From: JAUIJL01 sp965366625
GTDB taxonomy: Bacteria > Acidobacteriota > Thermoanaerobaculia > Multivoradales > J023
Direction of reading: 5' to 3'
Assembly: GCA_965366625.1 (NCBI GenBank)
Contig: CBDUGP010000032.1
Span: 1-64,000 of the forward strand
Length of the DNA stretch: 64,000 nt
In this document: positions 49,407-57,856 of the stretch, in pieces
Layout: each line of letters opens with the position of its first letter
Position numbering within the stretch: the first letter of the stretch is position 1
The notes under the pieces: model-generated
Told to the model about the DNA's origin: nothing
Databases searched by the model: none
The model's input: the letters and a program-made list of their open reading frames with translations, nothing else
Position numbers and translations under genes: made by a program

Positions 49407-49888
49407 GTTTATGCCCTGGAGATACGAAAAGTTCAAGGGTTTAAACCCTCGAACGTCGAAAACGACCCCTGTTTTCGACCCTGGAGATACGACAGATTCA
49501 GGAGGTTTTATCCCTGGAAGTCTGTTGAAAACCTCAGTTTTCCACAGGTTTTTCCACAGAATTTCGGTGTTTTTCCACAGAAAAACCTCAGTTTTCCACA
49601 GCGATGCTCTCCGAGGAACCGTAACTCTCTTCGAGAGATGGATCTGAAGAGCGTTTAGACCCTCGAAATACGAAACCGCCGTGCTTCCTAGAGGGATTCT
49701 TGGGTTTAGGCCCTCGAAATACGAAGATCAGGGTTTGGTCGTCCTTCTCCAGAAGGGTCCGCGGGGGTTTAAACCCTCGAAATTCGAAAGGGTTTCGGCC
49801 CTCGAGATACGAAAGATCCCGGAACTTGGCGAGTTCCGAGGTCGGCGGAGGAAGCTGCGAGCCTGTGTTTAGACCCTACAGAAGCGAA
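49407..49888 (+). repeat. Left iteron array (8 copies plus 1 degenerate)
   Basis: The 22-bp consensus is GTTTAgACCCTCGAAATACGAA. Copies start at 49407, 49439, 49472, 49653, 49704, 49767, 49792 and 49867, with a degenerate one near 49505. All have the same orientation. Spacing is irregular (25-75 bp) apart from the gap that holds the DnaA boxes. Confidence 0.85.
49538..49600 (+). promoter_or_regulatory. Four DnaA-box-like sites
   Basis: TTTTCCACA occurs at 49538, 49550, 49571 and 49592, each one base from the TTATCCACA consensus. Spacings are 12, 21 and 21 bp, so two intervals are two helical turns. The sites sit inside the left iteron array. Confidence 0.75.
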
Positions 49889-50037
49889 ACGACCTCCGAG
49901 CTGCGGGGAATTAGATGATTTTCGGCCTGATTTGTGAGGGTTGCCGGCGGAGCTGGGCAGGGTCTGTGGGGGTTGCCGGCGGCCGCCCGGCCCTAGGGAA
50001 CGGAAATCGGTTCGAAGCTTGAATTGGGTGAGCTTGC

Positions 50038-50204
50038 TTCGTTTCTGGAGGGTCTAAACGTCTGAGGATTTCGTATTTAGAGGGTCTAAACCCCAGCAGA
50101 CTTCGTATTTGGAGGGCCTAAACCAGGCTGAAAAAGAGCCTTAGGGATGGATTTACGTATTTGGAGGGTCTAAACCTCAATCTTCGTATTTGGAGGGTCT
50201 AAAC
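50038..50204 (-). repeat. Right iteron array (5 inverted copies)
   Basis: Copies of TTCGTATTTgGAGGGTCTAAAC, the reverse complement of the left-array consensus, start at 50038, 50070, 50102, 50154 and 50183. The last ends 14 bp before the rep stop codon. The first three are spaced exactly 32 bp apart. Confidence 0.85.
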
Positions 50205-50218
50205 CTCAATTCTCGGCT

Positions 50219-51277
50219 TCAGGAGCGGCCGACCGAACGTGCCGACGATTCTCTCGGCTCTCGCTTGCCCGAAGTGATCAGGGTCTGGCTGGGGCCCACC
50301 TGCAGGCCCCATTGTTTCCTGGGGCGTCCACCGTTGGGGTTGCGGATGGGCTCCATTTCGACGATGCGCGCATCCAAGCGGTGGCCTGTGGCCAGCATGA
50401 TCTCCTCGTGGAATCCGCGTAGGGTCTCGATCGTCCGGCTGTCGGATTGGTTGCCCGACTTGAACATGTCCATCAGCACGGAGTGGGGCACCATACTGGA
50501 TGAGCGGGCGGCCCCACAGCGATGGGCCAAAAACACGAGATAGTCCCAACCGAGGGGCCGGTTTACGAACTTCTTGAGCAAATCCATCCGCACGATGAGC
50601 TGGTTCTCCGACGATCGAAGATAGTTCATCAGCTGTTGAGAAATTTGCACGTAATAGGGAGATCCCTCGATCGTCAGCTGCCCGGATCCTTCCGCGGCCA
50701 GGCGTCGACGGGTGGGCATCGCCCATTCCTCGATGACCCGCATGCCGACGCCGACCACCATGTCGTGATGCCGGTCGTTGCCGTCGATCAGTTCGATGTC
50801 GACGTTCAGGCCCTTGAGCCGGTTCAATCGTTGCCGGAGGTCCCGGTATTGGCTGCCGGAGCGGGACAGGCCGAATTCCTTCAGCAGATCGCCGACGTTC
50901 TCGAAGCTCACGCGCGCGGAATCCTGTTTGACCGCCAGGTCCTGAATGCCCGCGAGCACGAAGCGATCCTCGCCGAACGGCATTTTGGACCCACCGGCGG
51001 CTGTGTAGGTGACCCGGATCTTGAATCCGGTGCCGAGCTGAAGCTCACGCACCACGGTATGCTCCGTGGTTTTGGTACGCGGCAGCCAGGCGAGCGCGAT
51101 GGACCTGGCAAAAGTGAGCGCCAACGATCTTTCTTTCGACTGGAGCTCACTCTCGATGGCCGAAGCGATTTGGGTGCATTCTTCGACACGCACCAAGTGG
51201 AGGTCGCGTTTGGACCGTTCCGTGGGGCGTGCCGGCTGATCGAGAGCCTCGGGCGGAGAGATTTCCAATTTCTTCAT
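50219..51277 (-). CDS. repA: RepA-type plasmid replication initiator
   Basis: The 352-residue protein from ATG 51277 (GAGGT upstream) contains RIRVTYTAAGG-like beta segments and the region NQLIVRMDLLKKFVNRPLG followed by WDYLVFLAHRCGAARSSS and FKSGNQSDSRTIETLRGFHE. These match the C-terminal winged-helix part of the plasmid-encoded RepA family. Such initiators bind iterons and melt the adjacent AT-rich DNA. The iterons lie immediately downstream. The C-terminal tail (KREPRESSARSVGRS) is basic and disordered. Confidence 0.82.
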   Translation of the reverse strand: MKKLEISPPEALDQPARPTERSKRDLHLVRVEECTQIASAIESELQSKERSLALTFARSIALAWLPRTKTTEHTVVRELQLGTGFKIRVTYTAAGGSKMPFGEDRFVLAGIQDLAVKQDSARVSFENVGDLLKEFGLSRSGSQYRDLRQRLNRLKGLNVDIELIDGNDRHHDMVVGVGMRVIEEWAMPTRRRLAAEGSGQLTIEGSPYYVQISQQLMNYLRSSENQLIVRMDLLKKFVNRPLGWDYLVFLAHRCGAARSSSMVPHSVLMDMFKSGNQSDSRTIETLRGFHEEIMLATGHRLDARIVEMEPIRNPNGGRPRKQWGLQVGPSQTLITSGKREPRESSARSVGRS

Positions 51278-51697
51278 AGGTGACCTCGTGGATTCTTATC
51301 GAGACACCTTACGCCGGCCCGGAGAGGGCCGTCAACGTCAAGTGAATTCTAGGCCGGAGCTCAAGCGATACTTAAGCACCCCCCGATGCGAAGATTTTCG
51401 GCTGGAAGCGGCCCGTCAAGTTGGTTCCATTGGCGGCTCGGCGGGGGCTCGGCGATCGCTTGAGAGACCGATAACGCTATCCTTTTCTGAAGTTTACAAT
51501 TATTCGGCGCGATGCCGGGCACCCTTGGAAGCTACCGAGCTCGACCCGCCAGAGGCGAAACCACGCCCGGGGCTCCGGATTGTGAGGTCGCTGCGGACCG
51601 ACGGTCAAAAAGTCGTCTAAGGAACAGAGCTCAATGATCACTTGAGCTCTCGGAAAACGGCTCGATTCGGCGCCGGCGAATGCGATTAGGTTCCACA
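51278..51697. promoter_or_regulatory. Gene-free stretch upstream of rep
   Basis: About 420 bp between the rep start and the end of the caspase-like gene. A 110-codon frame on the plus strand (51288-51620) has no ribosome-binding site and low-complexity composition, so I do not call it. The rep promoter must lie here. A Ser/Gly-rich tract is the only oddity. Confidence 0.3.
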
Positions 51698-53668
51698 TCA
51701 GTCGGTCGCCGTCGACACCTCGGTTACCCGAGCCCGCAGCGCTTCGATTTCGCTCGGCCAGAAGGCGGGATGCATTCGTTCGGCCTGGGCCAGAATCGCC
51801 TCGGCGAGCGGGCGTGATTTTGCGTCGAGCGGCAGATGCTCGATTTGGCGAGATCTCTCTTGAAGCCAAACGTCGGTGATTCGCATGGCGCGGACCGCAA
51901 CGGTAATCGAAGGGACGTAAGAGGTGGAGAGTCCCAAAGCAGCGAACGAATTTCTGGTGTCGCCGTCCACGGGGTCCCTCTTACGCAGGGCCTGCTCGAT
52001 CGCGGTGCGCTCTCTACCGCTCAGTTGGTCGTAGGGCTTGCCGAAAAACGGCACAAAGTCTCGGTCGCGATAGAGTTTCGTCGCATGGACCATCAACCGA
52101 TTGATGACGATGTTGTTTGGAGAGGTGCCGGGAAATTCTTCGACATACCGATCCGCCCACTGGTTGGCACGCTCTCTGTCGGGTCCTCTGACGACCCACC
52201 TTGAACGTTTGGTCTCTAGGGAGGCGCTCATCGCCGCGATCAGCGGCTCGGCTCTGCCCTTGCGCGCGAAAAAGATGAAGGAATTCCTGGTGCGCTTCCA
52301 AGGCTGAAAGACACCGACAAAGGAATCGAGCGATTCGACGTAGACGCCTTCGGCGGTAGACAGTTTCGAGGCTCTGCCCGTGCGATCCATCTTTCCGGCG
52401 GGCTCGAATCGAAGGGCACCGGTCTCGTGCCGATATTCAATCTTGACGTCGAGATCCCCCATGAGCGTGTTGCGATTCGTTCTGCGAGGCATCTTGAGGG
52501 GCCGAATCCGCATTGTGCCCTGGTAACCACCTTCCCGGTTGTCGTGGACGGGAAAGAGCGCGAGGTCCAATTGATAGAGATGGGGAGAGGTGTAGAAAAA
52601 GCCAATCCAATCTCCGGAAAGATCGGCGATCGAAGAATCAATTTCTGCTTCAGATTTGAGGAGACCCCGAGCACCGGGCTCCGGAGCGACCGACAAAGGT
52701 AGGTTTGTAATCGACGGCATTTCGAGCCGCATGCTGATGCCGCGACTGAGCTCGATATGGCTCGGCCGATAACGTTCGACCCATTCGAGAACCTCGCGGT
52801 CCACGAACTCCGCCAGGAGTTGCAGGGTGATGAACCCACGCGGGTCGGCGCCGGCAGCACCGCTCAGCCCTTCGAGAACAGCCGCTGTAAAGACTCCGTT
52901 GCCGCGGTCTGAATCGTCGTAGGAATAGCCACCTAGGGTGGTGGCCGAGAGCACGGCCAGCCCTTCGGCATCGGCGATGGCATCCGCTAGCTGCCGGCCC
53001 ATGGCACCGTCGGGATCCGTTCCTCGAATCGAGGTCGACAGCTTTTCGCGGCAGGCATCGAGCAGCAAGAGCCGCCTCGGGGAGCGCGCTTCTGTCACCG
53101 CTTCGAAGACCTTCGCCACGGCGATTCCGCTGCTTTCGACCCGGTGTCTTAGGGAGTCGGAAGCATTCAAGAAGTCAGCTCCTCCAACACTGAATCCGTG
53201 CGTCGCCAGGGACACGACGAAGATGCCCTTTTTTTCACTGCGCTTTCCGAGGCGCTCGAGCTGACGAAAGATCTCGCGTCGGGTCGCCGGTCGGCGGTTG
53301 GCACCGGCGCGTAGGAGCGTTTCGAGACGGGTTTGAGATTCGGGTTTCTGGGGCTCGCCGGCCAAGGCCAGGACGAGACGTCTCGGCGAGATCAAGCGCA
53401 ACTGAAACGCGAACAAGTACGCCAAGTCCACCGCATCGTCGACGGCGTAAGGAACTTCTGCGAAGTCGGTGTCGTCGAAGTGGCGCACACCGACGAAGAG
53501 CCCAGCCGAGCCTGAAGCATCGAAGCTTTCCGCTTCTCGAATTTCGTTCGGCACCTCTACGAGCCGGACTCCCCGCTCCTGGGCCGCAGCCGGAGCAGCG
53601 CCGAGCACTGCAACGAGGAGGAGAGCCGCTGCTCTAAGGCCTCCCCTGAGCTGATCCCGATTCGTCAT
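51698..53668 (-). CDS. Secreted caspase-like (peptidase C14) protein
   Basis: ATG 53668 is preceded by GAGGG. The 656-residue protein has a signal peptide (AAALLLVAVLGAAPAAAQE). A caspase fold follows: SAGLFVGVRHF start, YAVDDAVDLAYLF, FVVSLATHGFS with the catalytic His near residue 152, and RRLLLLDACRE with the catalytic Cys near residue 200. The C-terminal 350 residues are beta-rich and then helical (RTNRNTLMGDLDVKIEY; ALRKRDPVDGDTRNSFAALG). Exported bacterial metacaspase-like proteins are common in large-genome bacteria, and the substrate is unknown. It is monocistronic, next to the rep gene on the same strand. Confidence 0.83.
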   Translation of the reverse strand: MTNRDQLRGGLRAAALLLVAVLGAAPAAAQERGVRLVEVPNEIREAESFDASGSAGLFVGVRHFDDTDFAEVPYAVDDAVDLAYLFAFQLRLISPRRLVLALAGEPQKPESQTRLETLLRAGANRRPATRREIFRQLERLGKRSEKKGIFVVSLATHGFSVGGADFLNASDSLRHRVESSGIAVAKVFEAVTEARSPRRLLLLDACREKLSTSIRGTDPDGAMGRQLADAIADAEGLAVLSATTLGGYSYDDSDRGNGVFTAAVLEGLSGAAGADPRGFITLQLLAEFVDREVLEWVERYRPSHIELSRGISMRLEMPSITNLPLSVAPEPGARGLLKSEAEIDSSIADLSGDWIGFFYTSPHLYQLDLALFPVHDNREGGYQGTMRIRPLKMPRRTNRNTLMGDLDVKIEYRHETGALRFEPAGKMDRTGRASKLSTAEGVYVESLDSFVGVFQPWKRTRNSFIFFARKGRAEPLIAAMSASLETKRSRWVVRGPDRERANQWADRYVEEFPGTSPNNIVINRLMVHATKLYRDRDFVPFFGKPYDQLSGRERTAIEQALRKRDPVDGDTRNSFAALGLSTSYVPSITVAVRAMRITDVWLQERSRQIEHLPLDAKSRPLAEAILAQAERMHPAFWPSEIEALRARVTEVSTATD

Positions 53669-54112
53669 CGCCTGCGATTCCCTCTAAATGATGTGCCCGC
53701 TCGATCGTGCCATGTCGAGAGCGAGGATCCTACGGTGGCACTGTAACAGGTGCATCAGCGGTGGAACGTCACAGCCGCGGGGGGAAGGTATCTTCTTCGG
53801 CTGGCACCAAATCTCGGCCGGCGAGCCATAAAACCCCGTCAAATTACAGTTACACACCCGAGCCGCAACGGTCGTAGAATCGCGTGAAGAGAGGGAAGGT
53901 TGGCCGATCGTTCAGTCATGGTCCGGCTTCCGGCGAGTGTAGTTGTCGGCCTCTTGGTGGCTCTAGGCATTACCTCGCCGATATTCGTTCTCGGCTTGGG
54001 CGAATAGCATCAGTAGAGTAGAAATGTCGTGCCTTTGGTTGCAATCCATCACGCTTGCCGCGTTCGATGGTGCCTCGTGATAGATCCACTTTCCGGGCGA
54101 TATTAGGTCGAT
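53669..54112. other. Gene-free stretch with one possible tiny peptide
   Basis: It contains only a possible 29-residue hydrophobic peptide (53918-54007) and no repeats that stand out. It separates the leftward caspase-like gene from a rightward membrane protein. Confidence 0.3.
53918..54007 (+). CDS. Possible 29-residue transmembrane peptide
   Basis: ATG 53918 to TAG 54007 encodes MVRLPASVVVGLLVALGITS, then PIFVLGLGE, a single hydrophobic helix. No well-placed ribosome-binding site is visible (GAGGGAAGG lies about 20 nt upstream), so expression is doubtful. Confidence 0.2.
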   Translation: MVRLPASVVVGLLVALGITSPIFVLGLGE

Positions 54113-54724
54113 ATGAGCGACACAATTCTTGCAGCAATTATCGGTGCAGTCGCCGCGTTGGTCGCCGCATTGATAGGAGCTTACCTCCCGAGATCCGCTA
54201 GCGGACAGCGCAGCTCGGCCTTGTCGCAGTCGCGAAAAGAGGTCCGAGAGAATCCGAAGGTAGGCACCTTAGGCTGCTCCGTTTGGTTGGCCTGGTTGAG
54301 TCTCAATCTCCTCGGAGCCTTGGTAGCGGGGGGACTGGCCTATGGGACCATGCATGCATACAGTCTCCCGCGATACTCCGAGGAGAAATTCATGGCCATT
54401 GCCGCAGATCTGATGGCCGAGTTCCCGGACGCCTCTGAAGAAGAACTGGTTGAAATCGCTATGGCCCGGACCGGAGTGAGCTTGTACTTTGCAGTCGGGA
54501 CCGGTCTCTCGTACTTTCTACTCGGCATCATTCAGTGGTTGTTTGTCCGGAGGTTTGCCAGACGGTCGGTCTACTGGCTTCTCGGGGCTTTTTGCGCCAG
54601 TCTTCTCGTTGGTTTTGTGTCCTATCGTATGGATCCGGATGCGCTGAGCTTCGTGGTTGGATGTGGCTTGTTGCCCATCGTTTTAGCAGGTCCCATCCTT
54701 ATATCCGAGATGGAGGCGAGGTAG
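54113..54724 (+). CDS. Multi-spanning membrane protein of unknown function
   Basis: The 203-residue protein has a glycine-rich N-terminal helix (ILAAIIGAVAALVAALIGAYL), then three to four further helices (WLSLNLLGALVAGGLAYG, AVGTGLSYFLLGIIQWLF, YWLLGAFCASLLVGFVSY, VVGCGLLPIVLAGPIL). A soluble acidic loop lies between them (DLMAEFPDASEEELVEIAMAR). No family was recognised. The ribosome-binding site is weak (AGG). It converges with the protease gene, with only 4 bp between the two stop codons. Confidence 0.65.
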   Translation: MSDTILAAIIGAVAALVAALIGAYLPRSASGQRSSALSQSRKEVRENPKVGTLGCSVWLAWLSLNLLGALVAGGLAYGTMHAYSLPRYSEEKFMAIAADLMAEFPDASEEELVEIAMARTGVSLYFAVGTGLSYFLLGIIQWLFVRRFARRSVYWLLGAFCASLLVGFVSYRMDPDALSFVVGCGLLPIVLAGPILISEMEAR

Positions 54725-54728
54725 ATCC

Positions 54729-55862
54729 TCAAATGCGATCGAGAATCTCGACTTCGAGCAGATTCATGATCCGGCCGATGTCGGTGGCGTCGGTAAAGTT
54801 TTGCAGGTCCTGATCAGGGCTCCACCTCGCCCACGTACCTCCCCACATGATTGCCAGGGGCTCTCGACGATCCTCAGTGACGATCAACTTGCCGCTATCC
54901 CCGGGATCGCTGAATTCAGCGTTGTTCTCACCGACGATCAAATAGTCGCAAATGAAGCGGATTCCGTCGTCGATGTAATCCACGCCCACGGCCTCTACCG
55001 TGCCTTTTTGCTCTCCTCGGGTTCCTCCGACTCCAACTACTCGACGGCCGACGGGACCCATGGTTGTCGGATCCAGTGGGAGAGGCGGTCCGAGCGGCCT
55101 GCGCTGGATTCGGTCGTTTTCAATCGTGGGCAGCTGGGCATCCAATAGTTGACGATCGAGATCGGGATGGAGTTCACAAAAAGCCGCGTCGACCGTCAGG
55201 GTCGTGCTGGGTGGGTCGGGAGGGATTGGCACGCCGTAAAGCTCTCGCAGGCCTTGCGCCTGTCGGATTCCTTGGCGCAGCGTGCCGACTTTATGATCGC
55301 CGAAACCAGGATGCCAGAGCGTGTTTCCTCCGAATTCCCCCACGTGGTAGTTGGTCAAGAAGCCCTCCCGACCACTAGGTGTATGGCGAGCGAAGCAAGC
55401 GAGGGTGCCCTGGAAGAATTCATCGTCGAGGGTCCGATAGCCGAGTCTGGAACCGGGGGTCAGCCGGTCCCCGGCTCCTCTCAACTGATCGCGGAGCCTC
55501 AGATTCGCTCCCTGAAGGCGGTCGGTATCCACCAGAGAAGGGAATCGCTCCAAGTCTCTTTCTTCGGCGCCGTGCTCGTCGCGGAAGGTCCGAAGCCAGA
55601 AGTCCCGGTCGGTTTCAGTCGAGACGACGTCGGTTGGGCAGGTCAGCTGACCCAAAGGTCCGGTCAGGGTGGTCGGCACGACTTGATGGCTCTGCAACCA
55701 AACCGACGCGATTTTTCGAGCCACAAAAACCAGCACGGCAGGATCACCCGTGCCGTTCTTTCTGCCCAGAGCAGTGCCCGTGACGTTTTCGATGGCGTCG
55801 AGGATGAGTCGGTTGTGCTCGCGGATCGCGAAGAGGTCTCGGATGTTCTGGGCAGCGGGCAT
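54729..55862 (-). CDS. Trypsin-like serine protease domain protein
   Basis: ATG 55862 is preceded by AGGAGG. In the 377-residue protein, FLTNYHVGEFGG (His near residue 170), VDAAFCEL (Asp near 224) and DPGDSGKLIV (Ser near 321) form a plausible His-Asp-Ser triad in the correct order of the chymotrypsin fold. The N-terminal 140 residues (REHNRLILDAIENVTGTALG, VLVFVARKIASVWLQ) match the leader region of NAL1-like bacterial homologues. There is no signal peptide, so it acts in the cytoplasm. The substrate is unknown. Confidence 0.78.
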   Translation of the reverse strand: MPAAQNIRDLFAIREHNRLILDAIENVTGTALGRKNGTGDPAVLVFVARKIASVWLQSHQVVPTTLTGPLGQLTCPTDVVSTETDRDFWLRTFRDEHGAEERDLERFPSLVDTDRLQGANLRLRDQLRGAGDRLTPGSRLGYRTLDDEFFQGTLACFARHTPSGREGFLTNYHVGEFGGNTLWHPGFGDHKVGTLRQGIRQAQGLRELYGVPIPPDPPSTTLTVDAAFCELHPDLDRQLLDAQLPTIENDRIQRRPLGPPLPLDPTTMGPVGRRVVGVGGTRGEQKGTVEAVGVDYIDDGIRFICDYLIVGENNAEFSDPGDSGKLIVTEDRREPLAIMWGGTWARWSPDQDLQNFTDATDIGRIMNLLEVEILDRI

Positions 55863-56218
55863 GGCGGGTCCTCCTAGAAAGGTGTTGTTTTCTCCAGCGT
55901 AAGTTTGTCGTCGGAACCACCATCCAAGCTGGGCATAAGCGAAGGTTTATCGTCATATCCGTGCCATGGTGGAGCAATCGGATGGAATTGTGCGCGGCGT
56001 TTTGCTGATACATCGAGCGTCGAGAACAGCACTACCAGCGGGAGACGAGAGCTTCGAGTTCCGTCCGGGTCGTGCTACTCGCCGACGACTCGCGATTTGA
56101 TGCCCATTTCCGAGCCGTTGGGCAAGTAGAAGCGGATGATCCGGCGCTGCTGGGGGATTTGGACCGCACCCACCTAGCTGCCGTCTAGGGTTTGAGATGG
56201 GTGGGTTAGAATCGCGGC
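55863..56218. promoter_or_regulatory. Divergent intergenic region
   Basis: About 350 bp between the protease (leftward) and the sigma-54 activator (rightward). TAGAAT stands about 13 bp before the ATG at 56219 with no ribosome-binding site between, suggesting leaderless initiation. I see no -24/-12 GG-N10-GC promoter or other repeat. Confidence 0.3.
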
Positions 56219-57856
56219 ATGCCGGAAAAAGATCCCGAGACCTGGCAGCTGCACCTGAATACCAGCACGGTGACCACGCATGCTTCCCCGGGCCCCGCCC
56301 ACGATGTCCGGATTGTGGGACTGACCGTCATTGCCCATCCCGATCTGTCGCGGGTCGGTGAGCAAGCGCCGCTGACCCAATTGGCGGCTCGGGAGAAGGT
56401 CGAGGTCTCACGCCTCAGCCCGACGTTTGCTCAGCCCTTTTCCGGCCTCGTGGCTCCTCGTCCGCTGGCCGACCCCCATCTCAGTCGACGTCCACTTTGG
56501 ATCTCCGCCGGTGGGCGGGCGGGTGATCTATGCATAGGGTTACAGGATGCGGATTCGCGGCGAGCAGGGGCGGTGCGGATCGATGGCGAAGACTTGACGG
56601 GCGAGCGCGAGCTCACGTCCGAGCAGCTCGAGAGTGGGGTCACGATTTTGCTCAACGATCGCGTGGCGCTGCTTTTGCACCGCTTCGACCCGACGCCTGT
56701 CGGGCCGGGCGGGGATCTCGGATTGATAGGCCAGAGCGATTCGATCCATCGGCTGAGACAGTCCATCCTGAAGGTTAGCGACCTGTCGACACCGGTCTTA
56801 GTGCTGGGCGCGTCCGGCAGCGGCAAGGAATTGGTCGCGCGGGCATTGCACGAGGCGGGGAGCCGAAGCTCCGGGCCGTGGGTTTCGGTCAATATGGCGT
56901 CCATACCTTCGAGCTTGGCGGCTTCCGAGCTCTTCGGCTCCACCCAAGGGGCCTTTACCGGGGCCACCCGACGCCAAGGATTCTTCCGTCGCGCCCATGG
57001 CGGGACGCTCTTCCTGGACGAGATCGGTGACACGCCGATGGACGTGCAACCTCTTTTGCTTCGGGCGCTTGAAACGGGAGAGATCCAGCGGGTAGGGGAT
57101 GATCGCAGCCGGTCGATCGACGCGCGTGTCGTTGCCGCCACGGACGCGGATTTGGAGTCTGCGGTCGAAGACGGCAGCTTTCGAGCACCGCTTTTTCACC
57201 GCTTGAGCGGTGCGGTGATTCGGGTGCCGTCGCTGAGTTCGCGCCGGGACGACATCGCTCGGCTGGCGATGTATTTCCTCCGTCAAGAGCTGACAAGCTG
57301 TCGGCGGGAGCAGCGCATGGAGCCCGCTCAGCGTGGTCAAAGGCCTTGGCTACCCGCTGCGCTGATGGCCGAGCTGGTGGCGAGCCCTCTACCCGGCAAC
57401 GTGCGCCAGCTGCGCAATATCGTTCGCCATTGGGTGGTTGAATTTCGCGATGTCGACGAGATTGCCGGAGATCCTGGATTCGAGAGCCCTTGGCCGGCTC
57501 GGCCGGGCGACCGGCGATCTGGTGAGCCCCCGGACGAAGTCGCCACCACGCCGACAAAGCGATCTCGGCCCGTTCACCGTCAACCGTCGCAAATCGAAGA
57601 GTCGGTGCTGATCGATGCGTTGCGCGAGCACCGCTGGCGTCTGATGCCGACGGCTCGATCCCTCGGCATCTCGCGTACTTCTCTTTATGCATTGATCGAT
57701 AAATTCCCGAATATTCGACGGGCCGGCGAACTCGAACGAGCGGAAATCGAAGCGGCCTTGGAAGGGGTCGACGGCGATATCGATCAGGCGGTGGAACGAT
57801 TGGAGGTTTCCAAACACGGGCTCTTGCAGCGAATGCGCGAGCTCGGGATCTCATGA
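56219..57856 (+). CDS. FHA-domain sigma-54 transcriptional activator
   Basis: The 545-residue protein has an N-terminal FHA-like phosphothreonine-recognition domain (about 20-160, ending LNDRVALLLHRFD). The AAA+ sigma-54-interaction domain follows (about 175-400): Walker A GASGSGKE, the sigma-54 contact loop GAFTGA, Walker B GTLFLDEIGD and the arginine-finger segment FRAPLFHRLSGAVIRVP. A Fis-type helix-turn-helix comes near residue 479 (ARSLGISRTSLYALID), then a second helical segment. It overlaps the kinase gene by 4 bp (ATGA), so the two are translationally coupled. The kinase probably phosphorylates a target that the FHA domain reads. Confidence 0.9.
   Translation: MPEKDPETWQLHLNTSTVTTHASPGPAHDVRIVGLTVIAHPDLSRVGEQAPLTQLAAREKVEVSRLSPTFAQPFSGLVAPRPLADPHLSRRPLWISAGGRAGDLCIGLQDADSRRAGAVRIDGEDLTGERELTSEQLESGVTILLNDRVALLLHRFDPTPVGPGGDLGLIGQSDSIHRLRQSILKVSDLSTPVLVLGASGSGKELVARALHEAGSRSSGPWVSVNMASIPSSLAASELFGSTQGAFTGATRRQGFFRRAHGGTLFLDEIGDTPMDVQPLLLRALETGEIQRVGDDRSRSIDARVVAATDADLESAVEDGSFRAPLFHRLSGAVIRVPSLSSRRDDIARLAMYFLRQELTSCRREQRMEPAQRGQRPWLPAALMAELVASPLPGNVRQLRNIVRHWVVEFRDVDEIAGDPGFESPWPARPGDRRSGEPPDEVATTPTKRSRPVHRQPSQIEESVLIDALREHRWRLMPTARSLGISRTSLYALIDKFPNIRRAGELERAEIEAALEGVDGDIDQAVERLEVSKHGLLQRMRELGIS

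Larger units (their letters stand above)
49407..50204. other. Iteron-type replication origin (oriV)
   Basis: Two iteron arrays in opposite orientation flank four DnaA-box-like sites and face the rep gene. The short frames that cross this region are chance by-products of the repeats. A second direct repeat (GGGTTGCCGGCGG, at about 49939 and 49971) lies between the arrays. This is the standard architecture of an initiator-controlled plasmid or chromid origin. Confidence 0.85.

Noticed and set aside
49341..49658. Open frames through the origin
   Set aside because: They run through iterons and DnaA boxes and only translate the repeats.
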